From contig NW_022204782.1 of assembly GCF_008831285.2 (NCBI RefSeq), positions 1 through 49,918 on the forward strand: a stretch of DNA of 49,918 bases, written 5' to 3'. Positions 1 through 13,947 of the stretch are shown here, one piece after another; the stretch's first letter is position 1, and each line of letters begins with the position of its first letter. Position numbers and translations under genes: made by a program. The DNA comes from Nymphaea colorata (Eukaryota > Streptophyta > Magnoliopsida > Nymphaeales > Nymphaeaceae). The notes beneath the pieces are model-generated. The model was not told where the DNA came from and ran no database searches. It saw only the letters and a program-made list of their open reading frames with translations.

Positions 1-3000
1 CTCTCATTCATCCAAACGAACTTCTTATTTCAAGCACTAAGTCATTCTATACGTATGTAAAATGGCTACGCACACTCAATTAAATATATTGATCAAATAT
101 ATGTAATAACAAGTGAAAATGAATCATTTAATCTCTCATTAAATATATGTGATCAAATATATGTAATAACAAGTGAAACATATTAGGTTACCTACAGACA
201 CCAAAATGAATCACTCAATCTCATTCATTTCCATACAAACCTATGATTTCAATATACTAAATCATTTAATATAGACGTAACAACAAGTTAAGCACATTCA
301 ATTAAGTATGCGTGATCAAATGAATCACTTAAATCTCACTCGATCGAGACGAGTGATTTAGTGTGCGTATGGATACAAATGAATGAGATGTAACAACATG
401 TTCAACTTATTGAACAAACTACAAGGGATCAAACTAAACTAATCCATAGGTCTCTCTTTACATCCATATAAACTTGTGAGTTTTTATCGTTTAAATCGTT
501 GATCATAGATGTCATAACGAGTGAAACACATTAGGTTAATTATAAGACACCAAATGAATCACTCAAATCTCATTTATTTTCACACAAACTTGTGATTTGA
601 ATTCACTTAATCTAGCAATATGGATGTAACAACAAGTTAAGCACATTCAATTAAGTATGTGTGATCATTTGAATCACTTAAATCGCACTTGTATTGATAC
701 GAACTTGTGATTTCAATCATTTAGATCGTGCACTATAGTTGTAACAATAAATTCAACTCATCGGACTAACTACACGCGTTTGTATCCACATGAACATGTG
801 ATTTCAATCATTTAAATCATTCATTATATATGTATTCCAAACGAACTTCTGGTATCAAAGCCACTAGGTCATTCTATACGTAAGTAAGAAATGGTCACGC
901 ACATTCAATTAAATACAAGTGATCAATTATATGTAATAACAAGTGAAAATGAATCACTTAATCTCTCAATTAAATATAAGTGATCAAATATATGTAATAA
1001 CAAGTGAAACACATTAGGTTACTTACAAGACACCAAATGAATCACTCCAATATCATTCATTTTCATACAAACCTATGATTTTAATCTACTAAATCATTTA
1101 ATATAGACGTAACAACAAGTTAAGCACATTCAATTACGTATGTGTGATAAAATGAATCACTTAAATCCACTCGTATTGATACGAACTTGTGATTTCAATT
1201 CCTTACATCGATCACCATAGATGTAAGAACTAGTTCAACTTATTGAACTAACTACAAGGGATCAAACTAATGCATAGGTCTCCTTTATATCCATACAAAC
1301 TTGTAAGTTTTAATCATTTAAATCATTGATCAAAGATGTAATAACAAGTGAAACACAATAGGTTAACTACAAGACACCAAATGAATCACTCGAATCTCAT
1401 TCATTTCGCACAAACTTGTGATTTCAATCTACTAAATCATTTATTATAGACGTAACAACAAGTTAAACACATTCAATTAAGTATGCATGATTATATGAAT
1501 CACTTAAATCTCACTTGTATTCGTACGAACATGTGATTTCAATCCTTTAGAACGTTCCCTATAGATGTAACAACAAATTCAACTCATCGGACTAACTACA
1601 CGTGTACAAATATAGTGACTTCAACCATTTGTATCCATATAAACTTGTGATTTCAACCATTTAAATCATTCATTATAGATGTAATAACAAGTGAAATACA
1701 TTAGATTAACTATAAGGGACCAATATAGTGACTTGACTCTCATTCATTTCCAAACGGACTTCTTTTTTCAAGCCACTAAGTCATTCTATACGTATGTAAC
1801 AAATGGTTACGCACATTCAATTAAATATAAGTTATCAAATGTATGTAAGAACAAGTAAAAATGAATCACATAATCTCTCGATTAAACATAAGTGATCAAA
1901 TGTATGTAATAACAAGTGAAACACATTAAGTTACCTGTAAGACACCAAATGAATCACTCGAATCCCATTCATTTTCATATAAACCTATGATTTGAATTTA
2001 CTAAATCATTTAATATAAACGTAACAACAAGTTAAGTACATTCAATAAATATGCGTGATCAATTGAATCACTTAAATCCACTCGTATTGATGTGAACTTG
2101 TGCATCGATCACTATAGATGTAACAACATGTTCAACTTATCGTACAAACTAGAAAGGATCAAACTAATGCATAGGTCTCCTTTATATCCATATAAACTTG
2201 TGAGTTTTAATTATTTAAATCATTGATCATGGATGTAATAACATGTGAAACACGTTAGGTTAACTATAAGACACCAAATGAATCACTCGAATCACATTCA
2301 TTTTCATACAAACTTGTGATTTCAGTTCACTTAATCAAGCAACATGGATGTAACAATAAGTTAAGCACATTCAATTAAGTATGTGTGATCATTTGAATCA
2401 CTTAAATCGCACTTGTATTGATACGAACTTGTAATTTCAATCCTTTAGATCGTGCACTATAGTCGTACCAATACGAGTCAGATTTAAGTGATTCATATGA
2501 TCACGCATACTTTATTGAATGTACTTGACTTATTGTTATATCCATGTTAAATGATTTAGTAGATTGAAATCACAGGCTTGCATGAAAATGAATGAGATTT
2601 GAGTGATTCATTTGGTGCCCTATTGTTAACCTAATTCACTTGTTAAGCACATTCAATTAAATTACAAGTGAAACACATTAGGTTAACTATATGACACCAA
2701 TGAATCACTTGTTAAGGACATCCGTATTAAGAATCATTATAAATGTAACAACTAGTGAAACACATTAGGTAAACCATAAGACACCAAATGAATCACTCGA
2801 ATCTCATTCATTTTCATACAAACTTGTGATTTCGATCTACTAAATCATTTAATATAGATTAACAACAAGTTAAACACATTCAATTAAGCATGCATGATCA
2901 TATGAATCATTTAAATCTCACTTGTATTGTACGAAATGTGATTTCAATCTTTAGATCGTTCATATAGTGTAACAACATTCAACATCGACTAATTACAGAT
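1..3000 (+). repeat. 3156-bp-type satellite unit, partial, truncated by window start
   Basis: Position 1 corresponds to position 4701 of the unit at 4655-7810, so about 46 bp of the unit lie outside the window. Colinearity holds to roughly 2990, where sequence quality collapses. Several single-base losses and gains relative to the later units are scattered through it, for example near 10-60, 180-215 and 2040. Confidence 0.85.
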
Positions 3001-3165
3001 TCAAGTAATCATCAATCATATGATCCATATATGTAATCAATAAAAATAAAAAAAAAAGATTAGATCATTTCAAGTATCACATATTAATACAATTCATTAT
3101 TTACGAATGATCAACTTAAATCCTAAGATGTAACAAATCAATATCGGACAACTAACGGTACAAAT
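2930..3165. other. Degraded junction between two satellite segments
   Basis: This stretch aligns only loosely to any unit. It has many single-base losses from about 2930, a run of ten A at 3048-3057 that no other unit contains, and garbled versions of normal boxes. On the left the sequence is in third-block phase (like 7690); on the right, from about 3166, it is in mid-second-block phase (like 6322). It is either a decayed recombination junction or an assembly join made from error-rich reads; the error pattern favours the latter. Confidence 0.7.
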
Positions 3166-4654
3166 ATAGTGATTCAACCATTTGTATCCATATAAACTTG
3201 TGATTTCAACCATTTAAATCATTCATTATAGATGTAATAACAAGTGAAATACATTAGATTAACTATAAGGGACCAATATAGTGACTTGACTCTCATTCAT
3301 TTCCAAACGGACTTCTTTTTTCAAGCCACTAAGTCATTCTATACGTATGTAACAAATGGTTACGCACATTCAATTAAATATAAGTTATCAAATGTATGTA
3401 AGAACAAGTAAAAATGAATCACATAATCTCTCGATTAAACATAAGTGATCAAATGTATGTAATAACAAGTGAAACACATTAAGTTACCTGTAAGACACCA
3501 AATGAATCACTCGAATCCCATTCATTTTCATATAAACCTATGATTTGAATTTACTAAATCATTTAATATAAACGTAACAACAAGTTAAGTACATTCAATT
3601 AAATATGCGTGATCAATTGAATCACTTAAATCCCACTCGTATTGATGTGAACTTGTGCATCGATCACTATAGATGTAACAACATGTTCAACTTATCGTAC
3701 AAACTAGAAAGGATCAAACTAATGCATAGGTCTCCTTTATATCCATATAAACTTGTGAGTTTTAATTATTTAAATCATTGATCATGGATGTAATAACATG
3801 TGAAACACGTTAGGTTAACTATAAGACACCAAATGAATCACTCGAATCACATTCATTTTCATACAAACTTGTGATTTCAGTTCACTTAATCAAGCAACAT
3901 GGATGTAACAATAAGTTAAGCACATTCAATTAAGTATGTGTGATCATTTGAATCACTTAAATCGCACTTGTATTGATACGAACTTGTAATTTCAATCCTT
4001 TAGATCGTGCACTATAGTCGTACCAATACGAGTCAGATTTAAGTGATTCATATGATCACGCATACTTTATTGAATGTACTTGACTTATTGTTATATCCAT
4101 GTTAAATGATTTAGTAGATTGAAATCACAGGCTTGCATGAAAATGAATGAGATTTGAGTGATTCATTTGGTGCCCTATTGTTAACCTAATTCACTTGTTA
4201 AGCACATTCAATTAAATTACAAGTGAAACACATTAGGTTAACTATATGACACCAAATGAATCACTTGTTAAGGACATCCGTATTAAGAATCATTATAAAT
4301 GTAACAACTAGTGAAACACATTAGGTAAACCATAAGACACCAAATGAATCACTCGAATCTCATTCATTTTCATACAAACTTGTGATTTCGATCTACTAAA
4401 TCATTTAATATAGATGTAACAACAAGTTAAACACATTCAATTAAGCATGCATGATCATATGAATCATTTAAATCTCACTTGTATTGGTACGAACGCGTGA
4501 TTTCAATCCTTTAGATCGTTCACTATAGATGTAACAACAAATTCAACTCATCGGACTAATTACACGCATTCAAAGTAATGCATAGATCCCATTTGTATCC
4601 ATATGAACTTGCGATTTCAATCATTTAAATCATTCATTATAGATGTAATAACAA
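3166..4654 (+). repeat. Partial satellite unit (second half of a 3156-bp unit)
   Basis: Matches 6322-7810 at an offset of 3156 with no difference noticed by eye. It repeats about 1.4 kb already present at roughly 1605-2990, so the second half of the unit is locally duplicated across the junction at 2930-3165. Confidence 0.85.
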
Positions 4655-5037
4655 GTGAAATACACTAGATTAACTGTAAGGGACCAACTTAATGACCTGA
4701 CTCTCATTCATTTCCAAACGAACTTCTTATTTCAAGCCACTAAGTCATTCTATACGTATGTAACAAATGGCTACGCACACTCAATTAAATATATTGATCA
4801 AATATATGTAATAACAAGTGAAAATGAATCATTTAATCTCTCAATTAAATATATGTGATCAAATATATGTAATAACAAGTGAAACATATTAGGTTACCTA
4901 CAAGACACCAAATGAATCACTCAAATCTCATTCATTTCCATACAAACCTATGATTTCAATATACTAAATCATTTAATATAGACGTAACAACAAGTTAAGC
5001 ACATTCAATTAAGTATGCGTGATCAAATGAATCACTT

Positions 5038-5067
5038 AAATCTCACTCGTATTGAGACGAGTGATTT
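5038..5067. repeat. Imperfect hairpin at an orientation switch
   Basis: Left arm 'aaatctcactcgt' and right arm 'acgagtgattt' pair over 11 bp with a two-base bulge and the loop 'attgag'. Just after it, about 5068-5098 reads as inverted monomer sequence. The element recurs once per unit, and the copy at about 38456-38484 abuts the retrotransposon insertion. Confidence 0.8.
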
Positions 5068-7173
5068 AGTGTGCGTATGGATACAAATGAATGAGATGTA
5101 ACAACATGTTCAACTTATTGAACAAACTACAAGGGATCAAACTAAACTAATCCATAGGTCTCCTTTACATCCATATAAACTTGTGAGTTTTTATCGTTTA
5201 AATCGTTGATCATAGATGTCATAACGAGTGAAACACATTAGGTTAATTATAAGACACCAAATGAATCACTCAAATCTCATTTATTTTCACACAAACTTGT
5301 GATTTGAATTCACTTAATCTAGCAATATGGATGTAACAACAAGTTAAGCACATTCAATTAAGTATGTGTGATCATTTGAATCACTTAAATCGCACTTGTA
5401 TTGATACGAACTTGTGATTTCAATCATTTAGATCGTGCACTATAGTTGTAACAATAAATTCAACTCATCGGACTAACTACACGCGTTTGTATCCACATGA
5501 ACATGTGATTTCAATCATTTAAATCATTCATTATATATGTATTCCAAACGAACTTCTGGTATCAAAGCCACTAGGTCATTCTATACGTAAGTAAGAAATG
5601 GTCACGCACATTCAATTAAATACAAGTGATCAATTATATGTAATAACAAGTGAAAATGAATCACTTAATCTCTCAATTAAATATAAGTGATCAAATATAT
5701 GTAATAACAAGTGAAACACATTAGGTTACTTACAAGACACCAAATGAATCACTCCAATATCATTCATTTTCATACAAACCTATGATTTTAATCTACTAAA
5801 TCATTTAATATAGACGTAACAACAAGTTAAGCACATTCAATTACGTATGTGTGATAAAATGAATCACTTAAATCCCACTCGTATTGATACGAACTTGTGA
5901 TTTCAATTCCTTACATCGATCACCATAGATGTAAGAACTAGTTCAACTTATTGAACTAACTACAAGGGATCAAACTAATGCATAGGTCTCCTTTATATCC
6001 ATACAAACTTGTAAGTTTTAATCATTTAAATCATTGATCAAAGATGTAATAACAAGTGAAACACAATAGGTTAACTACAAGACACCAAATGAATCACTCG
6101 AATCTCATTCATTTTCGCACAAACTTGTGATTTCAATCTACTAAATCATTTATTATAGACGTAACAACAAGTTAAACACATTCAATTAAGTATGCATGAT
6201 TATATGAATCACTTAAATCTCACTTGTATTCGTACGAACATGTGATTTCAATCCTTTAGAACGTTCCCTATAGATGTAACAACAAATTCAACTCATCGGA
6301 CTAACTACACGTGTACAAATATAGTGACTTCAACCATTTGTATCCATATAAACTTGTGATTTCAACCATTTAAATCATTCATTATAGATGTAATAACAAG
6401 TGAAATACATTAGATTAACTATAAGGGACCAATATAGTGACTTGACTCTCATTCATTTCCAAACGGACTTCTTTTTTCAAGCCACTAAGTCATTCTATAC
6501 GTATGTAACAAATGGTTACGCACATTCAATTAAATATAAGTTATCAAATGTATGTAAGAACAAGTAAAAATGAATCACATAATCTCTCGATTAAACATAA
6601 GTGATCAAATGTATGTAATAACAAGTGAAACACATTAAGTTACCTGTAAGACACCAAATGAATCACTCGAATCCCATTCATTTTCATATAAACCTATGAT
6701 TTGAATTTACTAAATCATTTAATATAAACGTAACAACAAGTTAAGTACATTCAATTAAATATGCGTGATCAATTGAATCACTTAAATCCCACTCGTATTG
6801 ATGTGAACTTGTGCATCGATCACTATAGATGTAACAACATGTTCAACTTATCGTACAAACTAGAAAGGATCAAACTAATGCATAGGTCTCCTTTATATCC
6901 ATATAAACTTGTGAGTTTTAATTATTTAAATCATTGATCATGGATGTAATAACATGTGAAACACGTTAGGTTAACTATAAGACACCAAATGAATCACTCG
7001 AATCACATTCATTTTCATACAAACTTGTGATTTCAGTTCACTTAATCAAGCAACATGGATGTAACAATAAGTTAAGCACATTCAATTAAGTATGTGTGAT
7101 CATTTGAATCACTTAAATCGCACTTGTATTGATACGAACTTGTAATTTCAATCCTTTAGATCGTGCACTATAG

Positions 7174-7354
7174 TCGTACCAATACGAGTCAGATTTAAGT
7201 GATTCATATGATCACGCATACTTTATTGAATGTACTTGACTTATTGTTATATCCATGTTAAATGATTTAGTAGATTGAAATCACAGGCTTGCATGAAAAT
7301 GAATGAGATTTGAGTGATTCATTTGGTGCCCTATTGTTAACCTAATTCACTTGT
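7174..7354 (-). repeat. Inverted satellite monomers inside the higher-order unit
   Basis: This ~180-bp stretch reads as normal monomer sequence only on the minus strand: 'gattgaaatcacaggcttg' is the reverse complement of the 'gtgatttcaatc' box, and 'gagtgattcatttggtg' is that of 'caccaaatgaatcactc'. It is flanked by forward monomers. Equivalent inverted pieces occur at about 2465-2645, 4018-4198, 10330-10510, 13485-13660, 16410-16590, 20680-20860, 22110-22290, 23540-23720, 24965-25145, 30025-30205, 33085-33265 and 37445-37625. Confidence 0.9.
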
Positions 7355-7810
7355 TAAGCACATTCAATTAAATTACAAGTGAAACACATTAGGTTAACTA
7401 TATGACACCAAATGAATCACTTGTTAAGGACATCCGTATTAAGAATCATTATAAATGTAACAACTAGTGAAACACATTAGGTAAACCATAAGACACCAAA
7501 TGAATCACTCGAATCTCATTCATTTTCATACAAACTTGTGATTTCGATCTACTAAATCATTTAATATAGATGTAACAACAAGTTAAACACATTCAATTAA
7601 GCATGCATGATCATATGAATCATTTAAATCTCACTTGTATTGGTACGAACGCGTGATTTCAATCCTTTAGATCGTTCACTATAGATGTAACAACAAATTC
7701 AACTCATCGGACTAATTACACGCATTCAAAGTAATGCATAGATCCCATTTGTATCCATATGAACTTGCGATTTCAATCATTTAAATCATTCATTATAGAT
7801 GTAATAACAA

Positions 7811-10800
7811 GTGAAATACACTAGATTAACTGTAAGGGACCAACTTAATGACCTGACTCTCATTCATTTCCAAACGAACTTCTTATTTCAAGCCACTAAG
7901 TCATTCTATACGTATGTAACAAATGGCTACGCACACTCAATTAAATATATTGATCAAATATATGTAATAACAAGTGAAAATGAATCATTTAATCTCTCAA
8001 TTAAATATATGTGATCAAATATATGTAATAACAAGTGAAACATATTAGGTTACCTACAAGACACCAAATGAATCACTCAAATCTCATTCATTTCCATACA
8101 AACCTATGATTTCAATATACTAAATCATTTAATATAGACGTAACAACAAGTTAAGCACATTCAATTAAGTATGCGTGATCAAATGAATCACTTAAATCTC
8201 ACTCGTATTGAGACGAGTGATTTAGTGTGCGTATGGATACAAATGAATGAGATGTAACAACATGTTCAACTTATTGAACAAACTACAAGGGATCAAACTA
8301 AACTAATCCATAGGTCTCCTTTACATCCATATAAACTTGTGAGTTTTTATCGTTTAAATCGTTGATCATAGATGTCATAACGAGTGAAACACATTAGGTT
8401 AATTATAAGACACCAAATGAATCACTCAAATCTCATTTATTTTCACACAAACTTGTGATTTGAATTCACTTAATCTAGCAATATGGATGTAACAACAAGT
8501 TAAGCACATTCAATTAAGTATGTGTGATCATTTGAATCACTTAAATCGCACTTGTATTGATACGAACTTGTGATTTCAATCATTTAGATCGTGCACTATA
8601 GTTGTAACAATAAATTCAACTCATCGGACTAACTACACGCGTTTGTATCCACATGAACATGTGATTTCAATCATTTAAATCATTCATTATATATGTATTC
8701 CAAACGAACTTCTGGTATCAAAGCCACTAGGTCATTCTATACGTAAGTAAGAAATGGTCACGCACATTCAATTAAATACAAGTGATCAATTATATGTAAT
8801 AACAAGTGAAAATGAATCACTTAATCTCTCAATTAAATATAAGTGATCAAATATATGTAATAACAAGTGAAACACATTAGGTTACTTACAAGACACCAAA
8901 TGAATCACTCCAATATCATTCATTTTCATACAAACCTATGATTTTAATCTACTAAATCATTTAATATAGACGTAACAACAAGTTAAGCACATTCAATTAC
9001 GTATGTGTGATAAAATGAATCACTTAAATCCCACTCGTATTGATACGAACTTGTGATTTCAATTCCTTACATCGATCACCATAGATGTAAGAACTAGTTC
9101 AACTTATTGAACTAACTACAAGGGATCAAACTAATGCATAGGTCTCCTTTATATCCATACAAACTTGTAAGTTTTAATCATTTAAATCATTGATCAAAGA
9201 TGTAATAACAAGTGAAACACAATAGGTTAACTACAAGACACCAAATGAATCACTCGAATCTCATTCATTTTCGCACAAACTTGTGATTTCAATCTACTAA
9301 ATCATTTATTATAGACGTAACAACAAGTTAAACACATTCAATTAAGTATGCATGATTATATGAATCACTTAAATCTCACTTGTATTCGTACGAACATGTG
9401 ATTTCAATCCTTTAGAACGTTCCCTATAGATGTAACAACAAATTCAACTCATCGGACTAACTACACGTGTACAAATATAGTGACTTCAACCATTTGTATC
9501 CATATAAACTTGTGATTTCAACCATTTAAATCATTCATTATAGATGTAATAACAAGTGAAATACATTAGATTAACTATAAGGGACCAATATAGTGACTTG
9601 ACTCTCATTCATTTCCAAACGGACTTCTTTTTTCAAGCCACTAAGTCATTCTATACGTATGTAACAAATGGTTACGCACATTCAATTAAATATAAGTTAT
9701 CAAATGTATGTAAGAACAAGTAAAAATGAATCACATAATCTCTCGATTAAACATAAGTGATCAAATGTATGTAATAACAAGTGAAACACATTAAGTTACC
9801 TGTAAGACACCAAATGAATCACTCGAATCCCATTCATTTTCATATAAACCTATGATTTGAATTTACTAAATCATTTAATATAAACGTAACAACAAGTTAA
9901 GTACATTCAATTAAATATGCGTGATCAATTGAATCACTTAAATCCCACTCGTATTGATGTGAACTTGTGCATCGATCACTATAGATGTAACAACATGTTC
10001 AACTTATCGTACAAACTAGAAAGGATCAAACTAATGCATAGGTCTCCTTTATATCCATATAAACTTGTGAGTTTTAATTATTTAAATCATTGATCATGGA
10101 TGTAATAACATGTGAAACACGTTAGGTTAACTATAAGACACCAAATGAATCACTCGAATCACATTCATTTTCATACAAACTTGTGATTTCAGTTCACTTA
10201 ATCAAGCAACATGGATGTAACAATAAGTTAAGCACATTCAATTAAGTATGTGTGATCATTTGAATCACTTAAATCGCACTTGTATTGATACGAACTTGTA
10301 ATTTCAATCCTTTAGATCGTGCACTATAGTCGTACCAATACGAGTCAGATTTAAGTGATTCATATGATCACGCATACTTTATTGAATGTACTTGACTTAT
10401 TGTTATATCCATGTTAAATGATTTAGTAGATTGAAATCACAGGCTTGCATGAAAATGAATGAGATTTGAGTGATTCATTTGGTGCCCTATTGTTAACCTA
10501 ATTCACTTGTTAAGCACATTCAATTAAATTACAAGTGAAACACATTAGGTTAACTATATGACACCAAATGAATCACTTGTTAAGGACATCCGTATTAAGA
10601 ATCATTATAAATGTAACAACTAGTGAAACACATTAGGTAAACCATAAGACACCAAATGAATCACTCGAATCTCATTCATTTTCATACAAACTTGTGATTT
10701 CGATCTACTAAATCATTTAATATAGATGTAACAACAAGTTAAACACATTCAATTAAGCATGCATGATCATATGAATCATTTAAATCTCACTTGTATTGGT

Positions 10801-10966
10801 ACGAACGCGTGATTTCAATCCTTTAGATCGTTCACTATAGATGTAACAACAAATTCAACTCATCGGACTAATTACACGCATTCAAAGTAATGCATAGATC
10901 CCATTTGTATCCATATGAACTTGCGATTTCAATCATTTAAATCATTCATTATAGATGTAATAACAA
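7811..10966 (+). repeat. 3156-bp higher-order unit, copy 2
   Basis: Same length as copy 1, and every stretch compared by eye is identical. Such identity over 3 kb means very recent amplification or conversion, or duplication in assembly. Confidence 0.95.
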
Positions 10967-13947
10967 GTGAAATACACTAGATTAACTGTAAGGGACCAAC
11001 TTAATGACCTGACTCTCATTCATTTCCAAACGAACTTCTTATTTCAAGCCACTAAGTCATTCTATACGTATGTAACAAATGGCTACGCACACTCAATTAA
11101 ATATATTGATCAAATATATGTAATAACAAGTGAAAATGAATCATTTAATCTCTCAATTAAATATATGTGATCAAATATATGTAATAACAAGTGAAACATA
11201 TTAGGTTACCTACAAGACACCAAATGAATCACTCAAATCTCATTCATTTCCATACAAACCTATGATTTCAATATACTAAATCATTTAATATAGACGTAAC
11301 AACAAGTTAAGCACATTCAATTAAGTATGCGTGATCAAATGAATCACTTAAATCTCACTCGTATTGAGACGAGTGATTTAGTGTGCGTATGGATACAAAT
11401 GAATGAGATGTAACAACATGTTCAACTTATTGAACAAACTACAAGGGATCAAACTAAACTAATCCATAGGTCTCCTTTACATCCATATAAACTTGTGAGT
11501 TTTTATCGTTTAAATCGTTGATCATAGATGTCATAACGAGTGAAACACATTAGGTTAATTATAAGACACCAAATGAATCACTCAAATCTCATTTATTTTC
11601 ACACAAACTTGTGATTTGAATTCACTTAATCTAGCAATATGGATGTAACAACAAGTTAAGCACATTCAATTAAGTATGTGTGATCATTTGAATCACTTAA
11701 ATCGCACTTGTATTGATACGAACTTGTGATTTCAATCATTTAGATCGTGCACTATAGTTGTAACAATAAATTCAACTCATCGGACTAACTACACGCGTTT
11801 GTATCCACATGAACATGTGATTTCAATCATTTAAATCATCATTATATGTATCCAAACGAACTTCTGGTATCAAAGCCACTAGGTCATTCTATACGTAAGT
11901 AAGAAATGGTCACGCACATTCAATTAAATACAAGTGATCAATTATATGTAATAACAAGTGAAAATGAATCACTTAATCTCTCAATTAAATATAAGTGATC
12001 AAATATATGTAATAACAAGTGAAACACATTAGGTTACTTACAAGACACCAAATGAATCACTCCAATATCATTCATTTTCATACAAACCTATGATTTTAAT
12101 CTACTAAATCATTTAATATAGACGTAACAACAAGTTAAGCACATTCAATTACGTATGTGTGATAAAATGAATCACTTAAATCCCACTCGTATTGATACGA
12201 ACTTGTGATTTCAATTCCTTACATCGATCACCATAGATGTAAGAACTAGTTCAACTTATTGAACTAACTACAAGGGATCAAACTAATGCATAGGTCTCCT
12301 TTATATCCATACAAACTTGTAAGTTTTAATCATTTAAATCATTGATCAAAGATGTAATAACAAGTGAAACACAATAGGTTAACTACAAGACACCAAATGA
12401 ATCACTCGAATCTCATTCATTTTCGCACAAACTTGTGATTTCAATCTACTAAATCATTTATTATAGACGTAACAACAAGTTAAACACATTCAATTAAGTA
12501 TGCATGATTATATGAATCACTTAAATCTCACTTGTATTCGTACGAACATGTGATTTCAATCCTTTAGAACGTTCCCTATAGATGTAACAACAAATTCAAC
12601 TCATCGGACTAACTACACGTGTACAAATATAGTGACTTCAACCATTTGTATCCATATAAACTTGTGATTTCAACCATTTAAATCATTCATTATAGATGTA
12701 ATAACAAGTGAAATACATTAGATTAACTATAAGGGACCAATATAGTGACTTGACTCTCATTCATTTCCAAACGGACTTCTTTTTTCAAGCCACTAAGTCA
12801 TTCTATACGTATGTAACAAATGGTTACGCACATTCAATTAAATATAAGTTATCAAATGTATGTAAGAACAAGTAAAAATGAATCACATAATCTCTCGATT
12901 AAACATAAGTGATCAAATGTATGTAATAACAAGTGAAACACATTAAGTTACCTGTAAGACACCAAATGAATCACTCGAATCCATTCATTTTCATATAAAC
13001 CTATGATTTGAATTTACTAAATCATTTAATATAAACGTAACAACAAGTTAAGTACATTCAATTAAATATGCGTGATCAATTGAATCACTTAAATCCCACT
13101 CGTATTGATGTGAACTTGTGCATCGATCACTATAGATGTAACAACATGTTCAACTTATCGTACAAACTAGAAAGGATCAAACTAATGCATAGGTCTCCTT
13201 TATATCCATATAAACTTGTGAGTTTTAATTATTTAAATCATTGATCATGGATGTAATAACATGTGAAACACGTTAGTTAACTATAAGACACCAAATGAAT
13301 CACTCGAATCACATTCATTTCATACAAACTTGTGATTTCAGTTCACTTAATCAAGCAACATGGATGTAACAATAAGTTAAGCACATTCAATTAAGTATGT
13401 GTGATCATTTGAATCACTTAAATCGCACTTGTATTGATACGAACTTGTAATTTCAATCCTTTAGATCGTGCACTATAGTCGTACCAATACGAGTCAGATT
13501 TAAGTGATTCATATGATCACGCATACTTTATTGAATGTACTTGATTATTGTTATATCCATGTTAAATGATTTAGTAGATTGAAATCACAGGCTTGCATGA
13601 AAATGAATGAGATTTGAGTGATTCATTTGGTGCCCTATTGTAACCTAATTCACTTGTTAAGCACATTCAATTAAATTACAAGTGAAACACATTAGTAAAC
13701 CATAAGACACAAATGAATCACTCGAATCTCATTCATTTTCATACAAACTTGTGATTTCGATCTACTAAATCTCACTTGTATTGGTACGAAGCGTGATTTC
13801 AATCCTTTAGATCGTTCACTATAGATGTAACAACAAATTCAACTCATCGACTAATTACACGCATTCAAATAATGCATAGATCCCATTTGTATCCATATGA
13901 ACTTCGATTTCAATCATTTAAATCATTCATTATAGATGTAATAACAA
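10967..13947 (+). repeat. 3156-bp-type unit, copy 3 (2981 bp, indel-rich second part)
   Basis: Identical to copy 2 up to about 11838, after which single-base deletions begin. Two larger losses, of about 85 and 75 bp, fall between about 13690 and 13780. They remove most of two adjacent monomers. Confidence 0.9.

Larger units (their letters stand above)
4655..7810 (+). repeat. 3156-bp higher-order unit, copy 1 (reference copy)
   Basis: This clean copy is used here as the reference. Block anchor boxes start at 5153, 5981 and 6881, giving blocks of 828, 900 and, into the next unit, 1428 bp. Each block runs through the same ordered series of monomer types after the box. The 828-bp block has a fused or truncated monomer at about 5500-5550, where box spacing falls to 92 and 50 bp. 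The third block carries an inverted piece at about 7174-7354 and the next unit's small inverted piece. Confidence 0.95.

Noticed and set aside
4655-4858. Recurring ~67-codon open frame on the plus strand, once per satellite unit (also 7811, 10967, 17048, 19974, 21314, 22742, 24170, 25598, 33700, 38071)
   Set aside because: It recurs because the satellite recurs. It usually starts with GTG, has no recognisable domain, is broken in other units (for example at 13948 and 30652), and lies in tandem non-coding repeat.
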